NCBI GenBank assembly: GCA_010015805.1
Contig: ML978123.1
Location: 1,302,001-1,366,000 of the forward strand
Direction: 5' to 3'
DNA from: Rhizodiscina lignyota
Taxonomy: Eukaryota; Ascomycota; Dothideomycetes; Aulographales; Rhizodiscinaceae
DNA length: 64,000 bases
In this document: one piece after another, positions 43,128 through 53,331 of the stretch
Layout: each line of letters starts with the position of its first letter
How positions within the stretch are numbered: position 1 is the stretch's first letter
Notes under the pieces: model-generated
Seen by the model: the letters and a program-made list of their open reading frames with translations, nothing else
What the model was told of the DNA's origin: nothing
Database searches by the model: none
Program-made: the position numbers and the translations under genes

Positions 43128-46100
43128 TCACACTTCCTGTCTCTGCATGAAAGCCTTCCAGTCCGTCTCTTGCTCCTCCTCGCCTAAACCCATCACGCCG
43201 CTTCCCTCATTCCACCCATTCTCCCACCCGTCCATACCAAACAGATGTCTCATAGTCGGTCTACCGTGCGGACAGTTCCAGGGTTTGTCCATCTCCCCCA
43301 TATGCCTAACGACCTTTCCCATCTGAGCGCTGGTCAAATTCCGGCCCACCATAATGCTGGAGCGACAAGCGCGCATCGCAAGCATTCTCCGAACCTTGCT
43401 GGGTCTGATGACTGACTCTACAGAAGTCCCCTGCGAGTCACCGCTATGGTCCTCGCCCAGCAGCGCAATGAGCTCCTCAAGATCTGTGAGACCAAATACG
43501 ACTTCTTTGCTCATGGGAAGGCTGACGAGCCTGCACCGCTGACCGACAGGCTTGTCACCAGAAGTGTCAATTTCTATCTGAAAGCCATTCTGTGACAGTG
43601 CACTTGGGTGTTCGAGGATAATTTCTTCCTCAACCGCGGTAAGTTCGAGCGTTCGAGGCTGCACAAGACGCTGGTTCTGCACGACGGTAGTCGAGGAAAG
43701 GCGTTCAAAATTATATTTCTCATCGGCGGCATGCTGATCAATGATGAATAGTTCATCCGATGAGTGGTTGCTTATGCTGGACGCAGGTCGCAGGGCGAGT
43801 ATAAAGCCGAGGTTGAATTGACCCAGTATGCGCATACGCGCAAAATCTGCTTTTGATACGGTTAGTGAAAGGCGTTCCTCTGCAGTCTTGGCCGCTGCTC
43901 CATTCTGTGACTGAGTCTCTTGCTCATTCATCGAGCTAGTATGCCTTTCCAGAGCAGCGGTCAATTTCTTTAGTCCCTCTTCGATGCGTGATACTGAAGT
44001 TTCGAGGTTTTGAACAAGTTGAAGGGTAGAGTCCTTCCTGGTGCGGCCTTTCAGTGCACTCGTTGCACGCTTAATATTGTCCTGTGTCGGTTTCGCCGCT
44101 GCTTCTTCTGCTTCGGCGATCATTTTTGCAACTCGTGCTTCCTCAAGGGCTTTCTTCTCGGTCTCGTCAACATAGTCGTCGTCTGATTCCTCGCCGTCCT
44201 GAACAAAGAGAGGCGATTTGTCTCGCTTAGCATCATCCAACCCTTCGGTCGCGTCTTCATCGGCGTCATCGACGTCCTCATCTACAGAGGCATCAGATCC
44301 TGGTGCTGGAGTTCCAGGTTCACTACTCGATTGTCCCTCGACGTCCTCAACGTCTTGCTCTTCCTGTTGGCTGAGTTCCTCTTGCGCGGCCTGCATCGTC
44401 ACTTCATCGTCTTCATCCTTTAGCTGGGTTCCAGGAGCGGCAAAAGCACGTAAGCTCTTCCCAAACAGCGGGCTACTTGTGGCCAGTTTCTTTCCATCCA
44501 GGCCAAACTTCGGGGTATGGATTTTCCTCTTTTTATTCGGAGTCCCGAATGTCATATGCGTGGTTGTGTCCCCGATTGTTACGCTGACAGTCTCAGCAGG
44601 CGTACGCTTTGGCCGCATCCGGTCAAACGCATTGGGCACCGGACCTGGTGTGCCCTTCTGCGTCCCAGGTCTTATACTGGGTATCGGAGGCTCATCTGGA
44701 GGCGACAATGCCTCGGGAGGCACTGCGCAATTGTCATTCCGATGTTGATTATCGGATTTGGCACGCTGACTTGCTAGTCTAGCATTGAAGTCTTGGACCC
44801 GTTGAGGAACCTGGTATGTATCTTCTGGATCGCCTTGCAGCATGTCTGAAGCTAAGACAAAGCTCGGGAACACAGGCTCGGCTTCCTCTTCCTCGTTTCT
44901 AAGCGCTTTCGCTGGTTTTAATTTGTCCAGTGAAACCTTGCTCGCTTTCTTGGGGACAGGTGGCTGCTCGCTTCGTTGGCCAGCATTCCTCTCCGCGAAA
45001 TTCTGTATCAGGGGTACTGCTTCGCCTGCACCTGTCGACTGGGTGATTTCAGATGCAGCCGTTGAAGGAGCAGGTGCTGAATGTGGAGGTTCAGTGGAGT
45101 GTTGAACGTCATTCGCTTTATTGGGCTCCTCAGTCGGCTTATTGTCCTTTTTGATTGTCAAGTTTTTGAAACCGGGCAGTTTCTGGTTCGGAAGAGAAGC
45201 CTGCGGTACGCTCTGATCGTGTCTATCGAAAAGTTCTACTAAAGAACTTTTCAGAGACTCCAATAAGGCTGTCTGGTCGTGTAAGAGAATGGTACGCTTA
45301 TCTGGCGATACATTGACATCGTACGCATTTGTGTCCATGAGAAGGTTCGCAAAAATGAACGGAGATTGCGTGACATTATAGGACTTGTATACCTCATTGA
45401 TAGCTTTCGCAACCTGAGGAAGAGTACAAGGGCGGGAATTGACAAAGAACATCTGGCGATCGGGCGTCTGGCGACCTTCTCCAACTACTGGTCGTGAAAT
45501 GTGGCCACGGACTTGAATTTTTTTAGATCCGTCGTCCTGAGTGCCCCAGCTTCGTGCACTTTGAGTGCTAGGTCCACTGGCGGATTGCATCTCCAGTTCC
45601 AGATCAAGGGTAAGGAGTGCTAAGACGGTTTTCGCTCCGTAAACATTCGATATGTTGTCTCTCGTGCTTGAGTTCGACTTCGTTGAGAACGCAACAACTT
45701 TGTTCCTGAGAGTTTGTTAGTATACTGCACAGATCCAGAGATAGAGCGGGTGTACCCTTTTCCAGGATGGTTGCTGACGGAGAATCGCACTCCTGTACTG
45801 ATACAGGCGTACGACTGTAGCAGACTCAGCACTTTGGCATATTCCCTTTTTATATTCTTCTCCAGTTCTTTCCTCCTTACGGGCAAGTTCTGGAATATCT
45901 TCTCTACCGCCACAGTCGTTCCCTTCTGACTGGCAATGACGGACTTGCTCTTGAGCTTCCCAGATTGCTCGAAATCGAGCTTGGTGCCTCGAGGCACATC
46001 GCTTGCTCTCGCAGTGGTTATATGGAAGTTCGAAAGGGCGCAGAGGGAAGATAACGCTTCGCCACGGAAGCCGAAGGTGTGCAGAGACGTGAGGTCATCG

Positions 46101-46514
46101 TAGGACGAAAGCTTTGATGTATAGTGCTTCAATGCTGTAACCCAAAGATTAGCTCAAATTACAACGTATATCATGGTCTCGTTCGGCATACCTATCGTCT
46201 CAAAGTCTTCCGGGGCAATGCCATTGCCATTGTCTTGGACCTCGATAGCATCCAGTCCGTTTCCTTTGAACCGGACATCTAATTCCACGTCAGCTTAGAT
46301 CGACTCGACGAGCCGGAGATGGTATTCTACCAATTGAGGTTGCGCCAGCATCGAGGCTGTTTTCGACCAGCTCTTTTACTACAGAGCATAGATCTACGAT
46401 AACTTGACCAGACTGGATTTGATGGACCTACGACGAGTACATTAGCATCTGCGAAGCAGACAGCAAGATCATGCAACATACCGACCGACCCTCAATGGGC
46501 TTTATTGTAGCCAT
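43128..46514 (-). CDS. PMS1: DNA mismatch repair protein Pms1 (MutL-alpha endonuclease subunit)
   Basis: Five exons (46514-46482, 46427-46331, 46278-46192, 46134-45756, 45705-43128) give 1057 codons. The GHKL ATPase has its N-box [26 protein letters not shown] and [10 protein letters not shown]; the S5-like region includes FVNSRPC and [16 protein letters not shown] long acidic disordered linker (about residues 400-780) follows. The C-terminal domain carries the metal-dependent nicking-endonuclease motif [12 protein letters not shown], together with [10 protein letters not shown] and [11 protein letters not shown], the hallmarks of yeast Pms1/human PMS2 rather than Mlh1. It pairs with Mlh1 in the nucleus to nick mismatched DNA. 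All introns are short with GT-AG ends, and three of the exons are under 100 bases. The promoter shares a 9-mer with that of MCM4. Confidence 0.96.
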
Positions 46515-46583
46515 ATCAACCCATCGTTGGAGTACTGAAGAGTTGATGCGGCTCTACTCTCTGGAGGTGGCAGCATTTCCAGA

Positions 46584-46592
46584 TGACGCGCC
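46584..46592. promoter_or_regulatory. MCB-like TGACGCGCC element in the PMS1/SnoaL divergent promoter
   Basis: The 469-base divergent promoter 46515-46983 contains TGACGCGCC 70 bases upstream of the PMS1 ATG, identical to the third site of the MCM4 promoter, and another ACGCG at about 46599. Partial MCB sites like this fit MBF control of DNA-repair genes in fungi. The sequence match is seen; regulation is inferred. Confidence 0.45.
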
Positions 46593-46983
46593 GAACGGAC
46601 GCGAGTTCACATGACTCAGCCCTATCAATTCCACTCTGCGGGCGGATTTCAACGCCACGACGTCCCTTTTACGATTACAAGAGTGGTTCATTTATCTCTA
46701 TTGGGATAGTATGTAGTAAGCTAAAGCTTTTCTATGCTATTTCCTCAACTATCGTTGGCGCTATAAGCGACGTAACCGATGCTGCCGAACTCCGCATCTC
46801 CTTCGGCCCATAGATGTACTCAGCGGAAAGCGTAGATCCACCGAAGTAGTTCATACCGATATTGGAACGAGCTGTCTTTTTATATAAACTTATTACGCCG
46901 TCTTGACATTCCTATAACCTCTAGGCCTTGCTGCGATTCTGCTTGTTCTGGACACTTCCATTTCAGACCTCCAGTTGAACACT

Positions 46984-47466
46984 ATGTCTTACACATCAGA
47001 CACGGCACCGGATCTCGATCCAGAATACAAGAAATATTTCGAAGAGTTTTATAAGCTCTCCGACACTGCCCCTCCGGCTGGCACCGCAGAGACGTACGCG
47101 GAGGAATTCACAGATGACGCAACATTCATCATGGGGGGAAACTTCAACAAGGGTAAAGACGGTGAGTCTTTATACGCCACTTGATCATGAGCATTTTCTT
47201 TCAAATGGCTCTCTGATTGATGCTGTACGGCAGAAATCATCAAGATGAGGAAGGGCATGTGGGAAAAGGTCGCGTCGCGGAAGCACAAGGCCCACAAGAT
47301 CTACACGTTCGGCCCTGGCTCCGACGAAGTTATGCTGTATGGCGATGTAGAGTACGGTATGAAGGACGGCTCGAAAGCTGGGAAGGAATGGGCTGCAAGA
47401 GCAAAGATGGTAAAGGAGGGTGGTAAAGTCAAGATGAGCTTTTATCAAGTGTACTTGAGTGGTTAG
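46984..47466 (+). CDS. SnoaL/NTF2-like small protein
   Basis: Two exons (46984-47161, 47234-47466) give 136 codons. The layout is that of fungal SnoaL-like proteins: YKKYFEEFYKLSDTAPPAG, AETYAEEFTDDATFIMGGN, a loop with the single intron (GGTGAG donor), then EIIKMRKGMWEKVASRKHKA and the beta-hairpin IYTFGPGSDEVMLYGDVEYG, ending KVKMSFYQVYLSG. The cone-shaped NTF2 fold binds small hydrophobic molecules; members are isomerases, cyclases or ligand carriers, and many are uncharacterised. No signal peptide is present. The reaction is unknown. Confidence 0.9.
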
Positions 47467-48214
47467 CTGTTATCATAAATGGTTCCATTCAAAGCCAATT
47501 TCCGCCGTCATTGTGGACTCCAGGGCCAGCAAGACGAGACAATCACCAATGGACATGGGCAGAGAACAAGTTATGTGATCGTCTTCTCGTTGATTCTGCT
47601 CTACTCAGCTCCCATACATCATGTTCATCCTCTTACACCTCAACCACCACTGACCCGCCGGGACCCATTCCAGCTACCATCATCGGTTTGAGAAGGAGAA
47701 ACACAAAGACAGAAAAAGCAGAAGTGGTATATTGTTCTTTTGAGACGCAACAAAACGCAAAACACGAACAAGAAGAAGTCCACCGCAAACAGAACGCCTC
47801 CTCGGATATCCATCGCAGTCATTGCCCGCAGCCCATCAACGACGAAGGGAAAAAATAGGTAACATTCCATCTGTCATACATATATCCGGGATATCTCAGA
47901 AGAAAGTTTAGCTTTTCCGGAACAACTCAAGCAGGGGCTTGTTACCGCTGCACCGCTGCTAAGAGAACCGGGGGTATTCAAATAGAAGAGAGTTGATCCA
48001 GCTTGGCTTGGATAGAGGGGGTATTTTGCCGTGAGCTTGAAGTTCAGTCCCGTGGTATCATGGTGTATCTTTTTCGTTTCAAAACCAGAGAAAACAGACA
48101 AAAGCAGTGAAATCAAACTGGGATCGGGCCGGGTGAGGGGATTCGTGATGTTCACAGACGAAGGTGGAATGTCCCCTCGAGCTGGCAAAGCTATCTGGAA
48201 ATAGCCGCACACAG
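47467..48214. other. Convergent intergenic region, no gene seen
   Basis: About 750 bases between 3' ends of the SnoaL-like and KH genes. A-rich stretch at 47690-47790 (GAAACACAAAGACAGAAAAA and similar). No coding or RNA feature was recognised; the KH gene's 3' UTR may occupy part. Confidence 0.5.
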
Positions 48215-51200
48215 TTACCTTGGGGGACCGATGGGGCCAGGGCCGCTCGTAGCATTGCCATTCCCGTTGCCATTGCCATTGCCAGTTCCGCTGAATGGAG
48301 CTGCAGCGCTGACGCTGACACCAATGCCATTGTTGAACGAGTGACTAGTTGATGGGCGTCCACTATCCACACTAGCAACACTTGCCCTTGGATCATAACG
48401 ACTCGTGGGCGTTGTATCGCCCGAGCTCAGTGCACTCAGGCCAGGGAAAGCTGGTGGCTTGCTTTCAAACCTAGCAGCGGCGGCAGAGCTCGGCGCCGGC
48501 CATGGCGCAGCGGAGGTGGAGGTGGGCGTGATGCTGGTACCTAACAGACTAGCACTTGTAGCGTGGCCATTGTGATGATGATGATGATGATCTTCCTCGG
48601 GAAGGTTGATACCGGAATCGTTCCATGGGTTGCGGTATCCTGAGGCCTGCGATTCAAGCGAAGCGAGAGAAGCCAACGAAGCCTTGGAGGCATTTGAGGA
48701 AGCGTGCTTGAACAACGAGCCAGGTGAGTTCGAGCCATTCTTACGCCGTTCGATGAGCGAGCTGAAAGAGGACATGCTGCCCGGCTTCCGGAACTTGGAG
48801 AAGAAACTGCCTTGCTGTTCCCCACCTGCATCATCGCCAAAAGCCGCCCGCGTAGGGCTATCAGTTCCACCGATCGGAGGCTCAGCGCGATGGAGGAGCT
48901 TGCTTTCGAAGAACGGAAGCGACTCCTCGAACGAGTCCGACTTGGGGCGTGGGATAGCACCGCGAACGGTTGAAGCGTCAAGCCCATGAGCAACGAGTTT
49001 CGCAATAAGGAAGTCGATGGCATCCTTCAGACCCCCGGCATTGTTACGCGTGTAGCTTAGCATAAGACACTCCGTGTCCCTGGCTGTCGTATCTTCACCT
49101 TCCTCAACTTCTGAGTCTCTTGGCTCAGGAGGAGTGATGGTGGTTTTCGCCTGCAACGCGACATCTACGACATATTGCGCCTTCATCTTCTCGACAACAT
49201 CGCTTGCAAAGTCGGGGCCGCGGAGGTAGGCCTTTAGATCGGCAGAGGCTGGGAACGAAAGTTCATGGGACTCAGGAACCAGACCCTTGACTTTGTTAGC
49301 AATTTTGCATTCGCTTACATGCAGAGCGAAATCGGCTTACCAAGAACTCGTCCACCGCCTGTGGGACCTGCCACTCCGGTCCCGAAATGGTAATGACATC
49401 GCTCGCTTGTTCCGTGCTGGGAAATATAATCTTACAATTCCATTTCTTTTCCATCTCTTCAATCCGCGGCATCTGGGCAATCAGCTCTCGGTGGAAGAGG
49501 CGGTCCACCACGACGTGCTCCGAAACGAACTCAGCGTCAACCTTTTCAACCATATCCATGATCTCTTGCTTGACAAGGTCCAAGTTCTGCGCGTTCCGGG
49601 CGGGTGTTCGGCAGATGACGTTGTCAACCTTGAAATCGTCTTCCTCCTTACCCACACCTCCTCGGTCCATCGCATTCGAAAACTTGACGAAGACAGAGTA
49701 CTTCTTCATGATGCGTTGAATGTGCTGGCCGCCGATGCCGATGATGCGCTTGTGATATTGATCCGGAACGTGGAAAGATATCGAAGCCGGCATCTCCGCC
49801 TCGACAAGCTCAAGACCACCCTTGATGGCGTCATATTGCTGTCCGCGGACATCGATGTAAAAGTTGTATTCGTTAAAGCCGTCGAATACGATCTGGACGT
49901 TGCTGTGCCCCATAATCTTGTTAATCTTGCCATTCTTTTTGCCGCTGACGAATTCCTTGTGCTCATTGGCAAGCTCAATCTTGACGCCCATAGTATACTG
50001 CGACTTCTTGACGAAGGGAATGTTGGAGATGACCATAAGTGCAGCTTTGACAGCTTCGTCAGAACCGTGAATATGGAAATTGAGTCCTTCAAAGCTGATT
50101 TCAGCCCCAGAGTTGATGCAGATGTCCGAAAGCATGGCCCGCACGTCGCTTGGCGTCGGCTGCCGTTGCGATGGATCAGGTTGGGTGATCCACCATGACG
50201 CTTTGTAGAATTGCGAAGCCTAAAGTGTGAGTGATGTTTCTCGAGGGAGCGGATCCAATCGACTTACTAGAGCCATGACATCTCGCACCGTGCGCTCAAC
50301 ATGGAGAACATCGGTGCCTTGTACCCTAACGTAACCTTGCTGTACCCCAAGTGGTGGCAGCAGGACGTATGAGCCATTGTGCTCGATTATCTTGCGCACT
50401 TTATCCAATCTTTCTAGTATAATGTTGTCCAACTTCGACGACGTGACGAGGACCTCCTTGACGTACGCCTTTGTGTTCAGCACCATGTCGTGCAGTCGCT
50501 TTTTAGCCTGGAAGATCATCTCAGGGCTTTGGCCGGTGATGATGACATCGTCGACGTTTCGCCGGTTCGCACCGTTCGGAGTGTAGCCGTAAATGTGTGG
50601 AAATGGCGGGGGAAAGTATATTGCGGTATTGGTGGCCGATTCGATATGCTTGATGTGCTTGCGTGCTCTGCCGCAGATGAGCGTATGCATGGAGAGTTCG
50701 AGTTGTAATACGTCGACATGGCGGTGAAGCTATTAATCAGTAAGCATTTTCAATGATTCACCAAAGGCAAAATGGCACGTGAGACATACGATTTGATCAA
50801 TCATGACAAGGACACGCGTCTTTGCGTGTTCCGCGCTCTCCATGTCACCATAGATGTGGCATCGAAGTCGGTGGTCCAGATTGTTCTCTATGCCACCAGT
50901 CATGCTTGCCGCCTCATCCACCTGCTTAGGGTGTAACAGGAAGATGTCGGCTTTGCAGTGCTTCGCAACCTCGTCAAGGTGATTCAAGACTGCGGACCGA
51001 ACGCCATTAGAGGTTGGGTCCACGATCAGACCCTCATCGATGTCGACCGTCACGCATCGCTGATAAAAATTAGTAAAAGCCGATGACATCACTTCAAGAG
51101 GCCAAAGTAACGCACCAATGATATTGGCGTTGACGTGAGTATTTTGCCTCGCATCATATTCACCGTCTCGCTCTCGCCGTGCAAGCAGACATTCGTGACC

Positions 51201-51670
51201 AGCGCGTTCAGAGGGCCTCGTTGATAGCCAGGTATGGGTCTCGGCTCGGCGCATACGACAGTCGCTTGTATCCGGCCCTCGGTACTGTCCTGTATCTGCC
51301 TGCACAGATTCCGGAGGTTGTCTACATTTTGAACGTGGACGGGCAGTTCGTGCGTTGGCTTTGGATTGCCCTCGCTGTCCGTGTCTTCCGCGAAGGTCCA
51401 CCGGCCAAAGGCACCGTAGCTCGAGTATATGACATCGTCTCGATCCGGACCCGCGAGACTCGAGTTGAACGGCACGTTGAAGGAGAGAGTGACGATGGCG
51501 TTGGGAGCAGGGCCTGGCGATGCAGAGGCATGGCCGGTCATGGAGCGCTTGATGGGCTGTTGCTGGACGGGCATCTCGTGGTGTGACCGAGACATGCCAA
51601 AGCCCATAGAGGGCGTCATCTTCTCCCAGCCATGACGTGCCTGGCCAGTAAAGTTTGTAATTTTGTGCAT
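48215..51670 (-). CDS. Multi-KH-domain RNA-binding protein
   Basis: Five exons (51670-51116, 51059-50790, 50729-50268, 50219-49341, 49285-48215) give 1078 codons. Tandem KH-like units are visible. Clear ones contain SGKKNGKINKIMGHSNVQIV (near residue 520) and HKRIIGIGGQHIQRIMKKYS (near 590); others contain CGRARKHIKHIESATNTAIY and LERLDKVRKIIEHNGSYVLL, some without a canonical GxxG loop, as in vigilin or Bicaudal-C proteins. The N-terminus (TLSFNVPFNSSLAG) is conserved-looking but unassigned. The C-terminal 320 residues are disordered, with a six-His run and a Gly-Asn repeat (GNGNGNGNGNATSG). Expected role: cytoplasmic mRNA binding. The last acceptor (TCAAG at 49290-49286) is set by frame. 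The final AGGTAA could hide a further intron. Confidence 0.9.
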
Positions 51671-53331
51671 CTTCTGAGATGCTCACCCTCCAGTGTTGGT
51701 TGATGGAGAGGGTGTGGAAGCGTTGGAGGAAGGGAAGAGGTCGAGGGAAAGTGGGAGAGAGGGCTGAGGTTGTTAGTGGAGCGTGAGAGCTGCAGATTGT
51801 GGGATCCCTGTTGCCACTGTCTGCAGCTGATTCGCCAAGCGTTGCAGGCGACGCAAAGTCCCAGAAGCGGCGTAACGATGCACACAAAAGGTATCAGGGT
51901 CGAAGTGGCTTCGCAGAGGCGTTTAAGAGGCAAGTGGACGAAGTGGTGCCAGATACTCGCTCGAAGCTTGACGTTTAGAAGGCGCGCTCCCCTGTACGGT
52001 GGTGGGCGGGCGCTGTGGGCGAGCCATAAGCGTGCCTGGCCGTCAGCAGCTTCAACGCACAGCACCAAGACCAATGCCGGCCTGGCTTATTCACTGCAAG
52101 CCTTGATAGTATCGTGCAACTTCACGGACGAGCGCTCTATGCTTTCCACCACAGTATTGGCATTTCCAATACGCCGGGCATCATGACGTGCAGGCCTCGG
52201 ACAATGAAGCAGTACCTGCTCAACGGCTGACCTCCAGCCCGAACTCGTAGACCCGCAATAATTGGATTGGGGCTGTGTACGGAGCGAGCTCGAGCATACA
52301 GCACACGATATACTCCTGCACTCTTTCATCTTCTTGGGGAACGAACCTCGCACCTATTGCCAGAAACACAAACGCGCCCAAACATTCCTAACCAAGACGA
52401 TTCTCAAGCCACCAGCCGGCGTGTTCCACTAGAAGGCTGAACAGCCTTCCCTCCACCTCAAGGATGTTTCCAACTCTACCCGCAGGAAGCCGTTATGGCC
52501 GCTGATCGCTGGGCAGGGAACGCGTCTCCAACACCATGGACACGTCCAGTGAAAAGCCCGCCCTTCACAAGCCATCCCAGCCGCGTGAATCGATACTTCC
52601 CAGATCGAGTAGGGCACTAAAACTCAGCAAGCTTTCCCCCTCACTCACCCAGCGGATCCTGCCGGACCATCGCATCGAGATACGACGACAATTTGATAAA
52701 CAAGCCCTTACTTTGGCTGCGAAATCATAGAAAGGCCAAGTTGCATCGTGACATTGGCTGGCTTATTTATTCAACATATTGCATTCTCCATTTAATGCCA
52801 ATCAAACGCAAGCTCTGCATGTGCTACTCTCTGTGCGATATCTGTGTATGACAATATAACCTGGACTCTCCATCACATGCAGACCTCCAATGTGAAGTGG
52901 TCATGTTGGCAGTTGCGACGGAAAGTGTTTCTCTGAAACAAGTCTGCAAAATTATCAACAAAGGAATGTGTTTATGTGGATGTTAGGCTAGCTATAATAC
53001 AGAACTATCCAATCGAAGAGGCTTCCATTCTATGATACAAATGAACGTGATGGACGCTCCAAGTGGAGACACAAGCATGTCTCCACCATTCCAATCTTCA
53101 TCCCCCAGGTATTATGGCACATAGGCCTAAACGCAATTGAAGTCGAAAATGTATCGCAGAACAAAACCAAACTGGCTGACCAGCCCCGAGCAAGCAGAAT
53201 TGAAGTGCAGAGAATGCTCTTCGCAAGGTGAACGTCCGCTCAATGAACGCTCGTGGAAAGACCGTTGTGCCCTGCACAAGGGCGGGCAGAAACGTCGAGG
53301 TGCTGCCATTCGAGACTCGCAATTGTCCCGT
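51671..53331. other. Intergenic, 5' leader of the KH gene and unassigned sequence
   Basis: About 1.66 kb between the KH gene start and the next gene's 3' end. The first 120 bases, read on the minus strand, are CT-rich leader (CTCTCTCCCACTTTCCCTCG). A 64-codon plus-strand frame is listed separately. The rest, including 52740-53330, shows nothing convincing. Confidence 0.5.
52536..52730 (+). CDS. Possible small protein, 64 aa
   Basis: An open frame with a good start context (AACACCATGG) encoding MDTSSEKPALHKPSQPRESI, then a basic helical part (SRALKLSKLSPSLTQRIL, HRIEIRRQFDKQALTLAAKS). No family, signal or partner is recognised. Length alone is not significant; it may be chance or an upstream exon. 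Confidence 0.22.
   Translation: MDTSSEKPALHKPSQPRESILPRSSRALKLSKLSPSLTQRILPDHRIEIRRQFDKQALTLAAKS

Noticed and set aside
49287-50198. 303-codon open frame on the plus strand
   Set aside because: It is the antisense shadow of the fourth exon of the KH-domain gene; the minus frame carries recognisable KH motifs.
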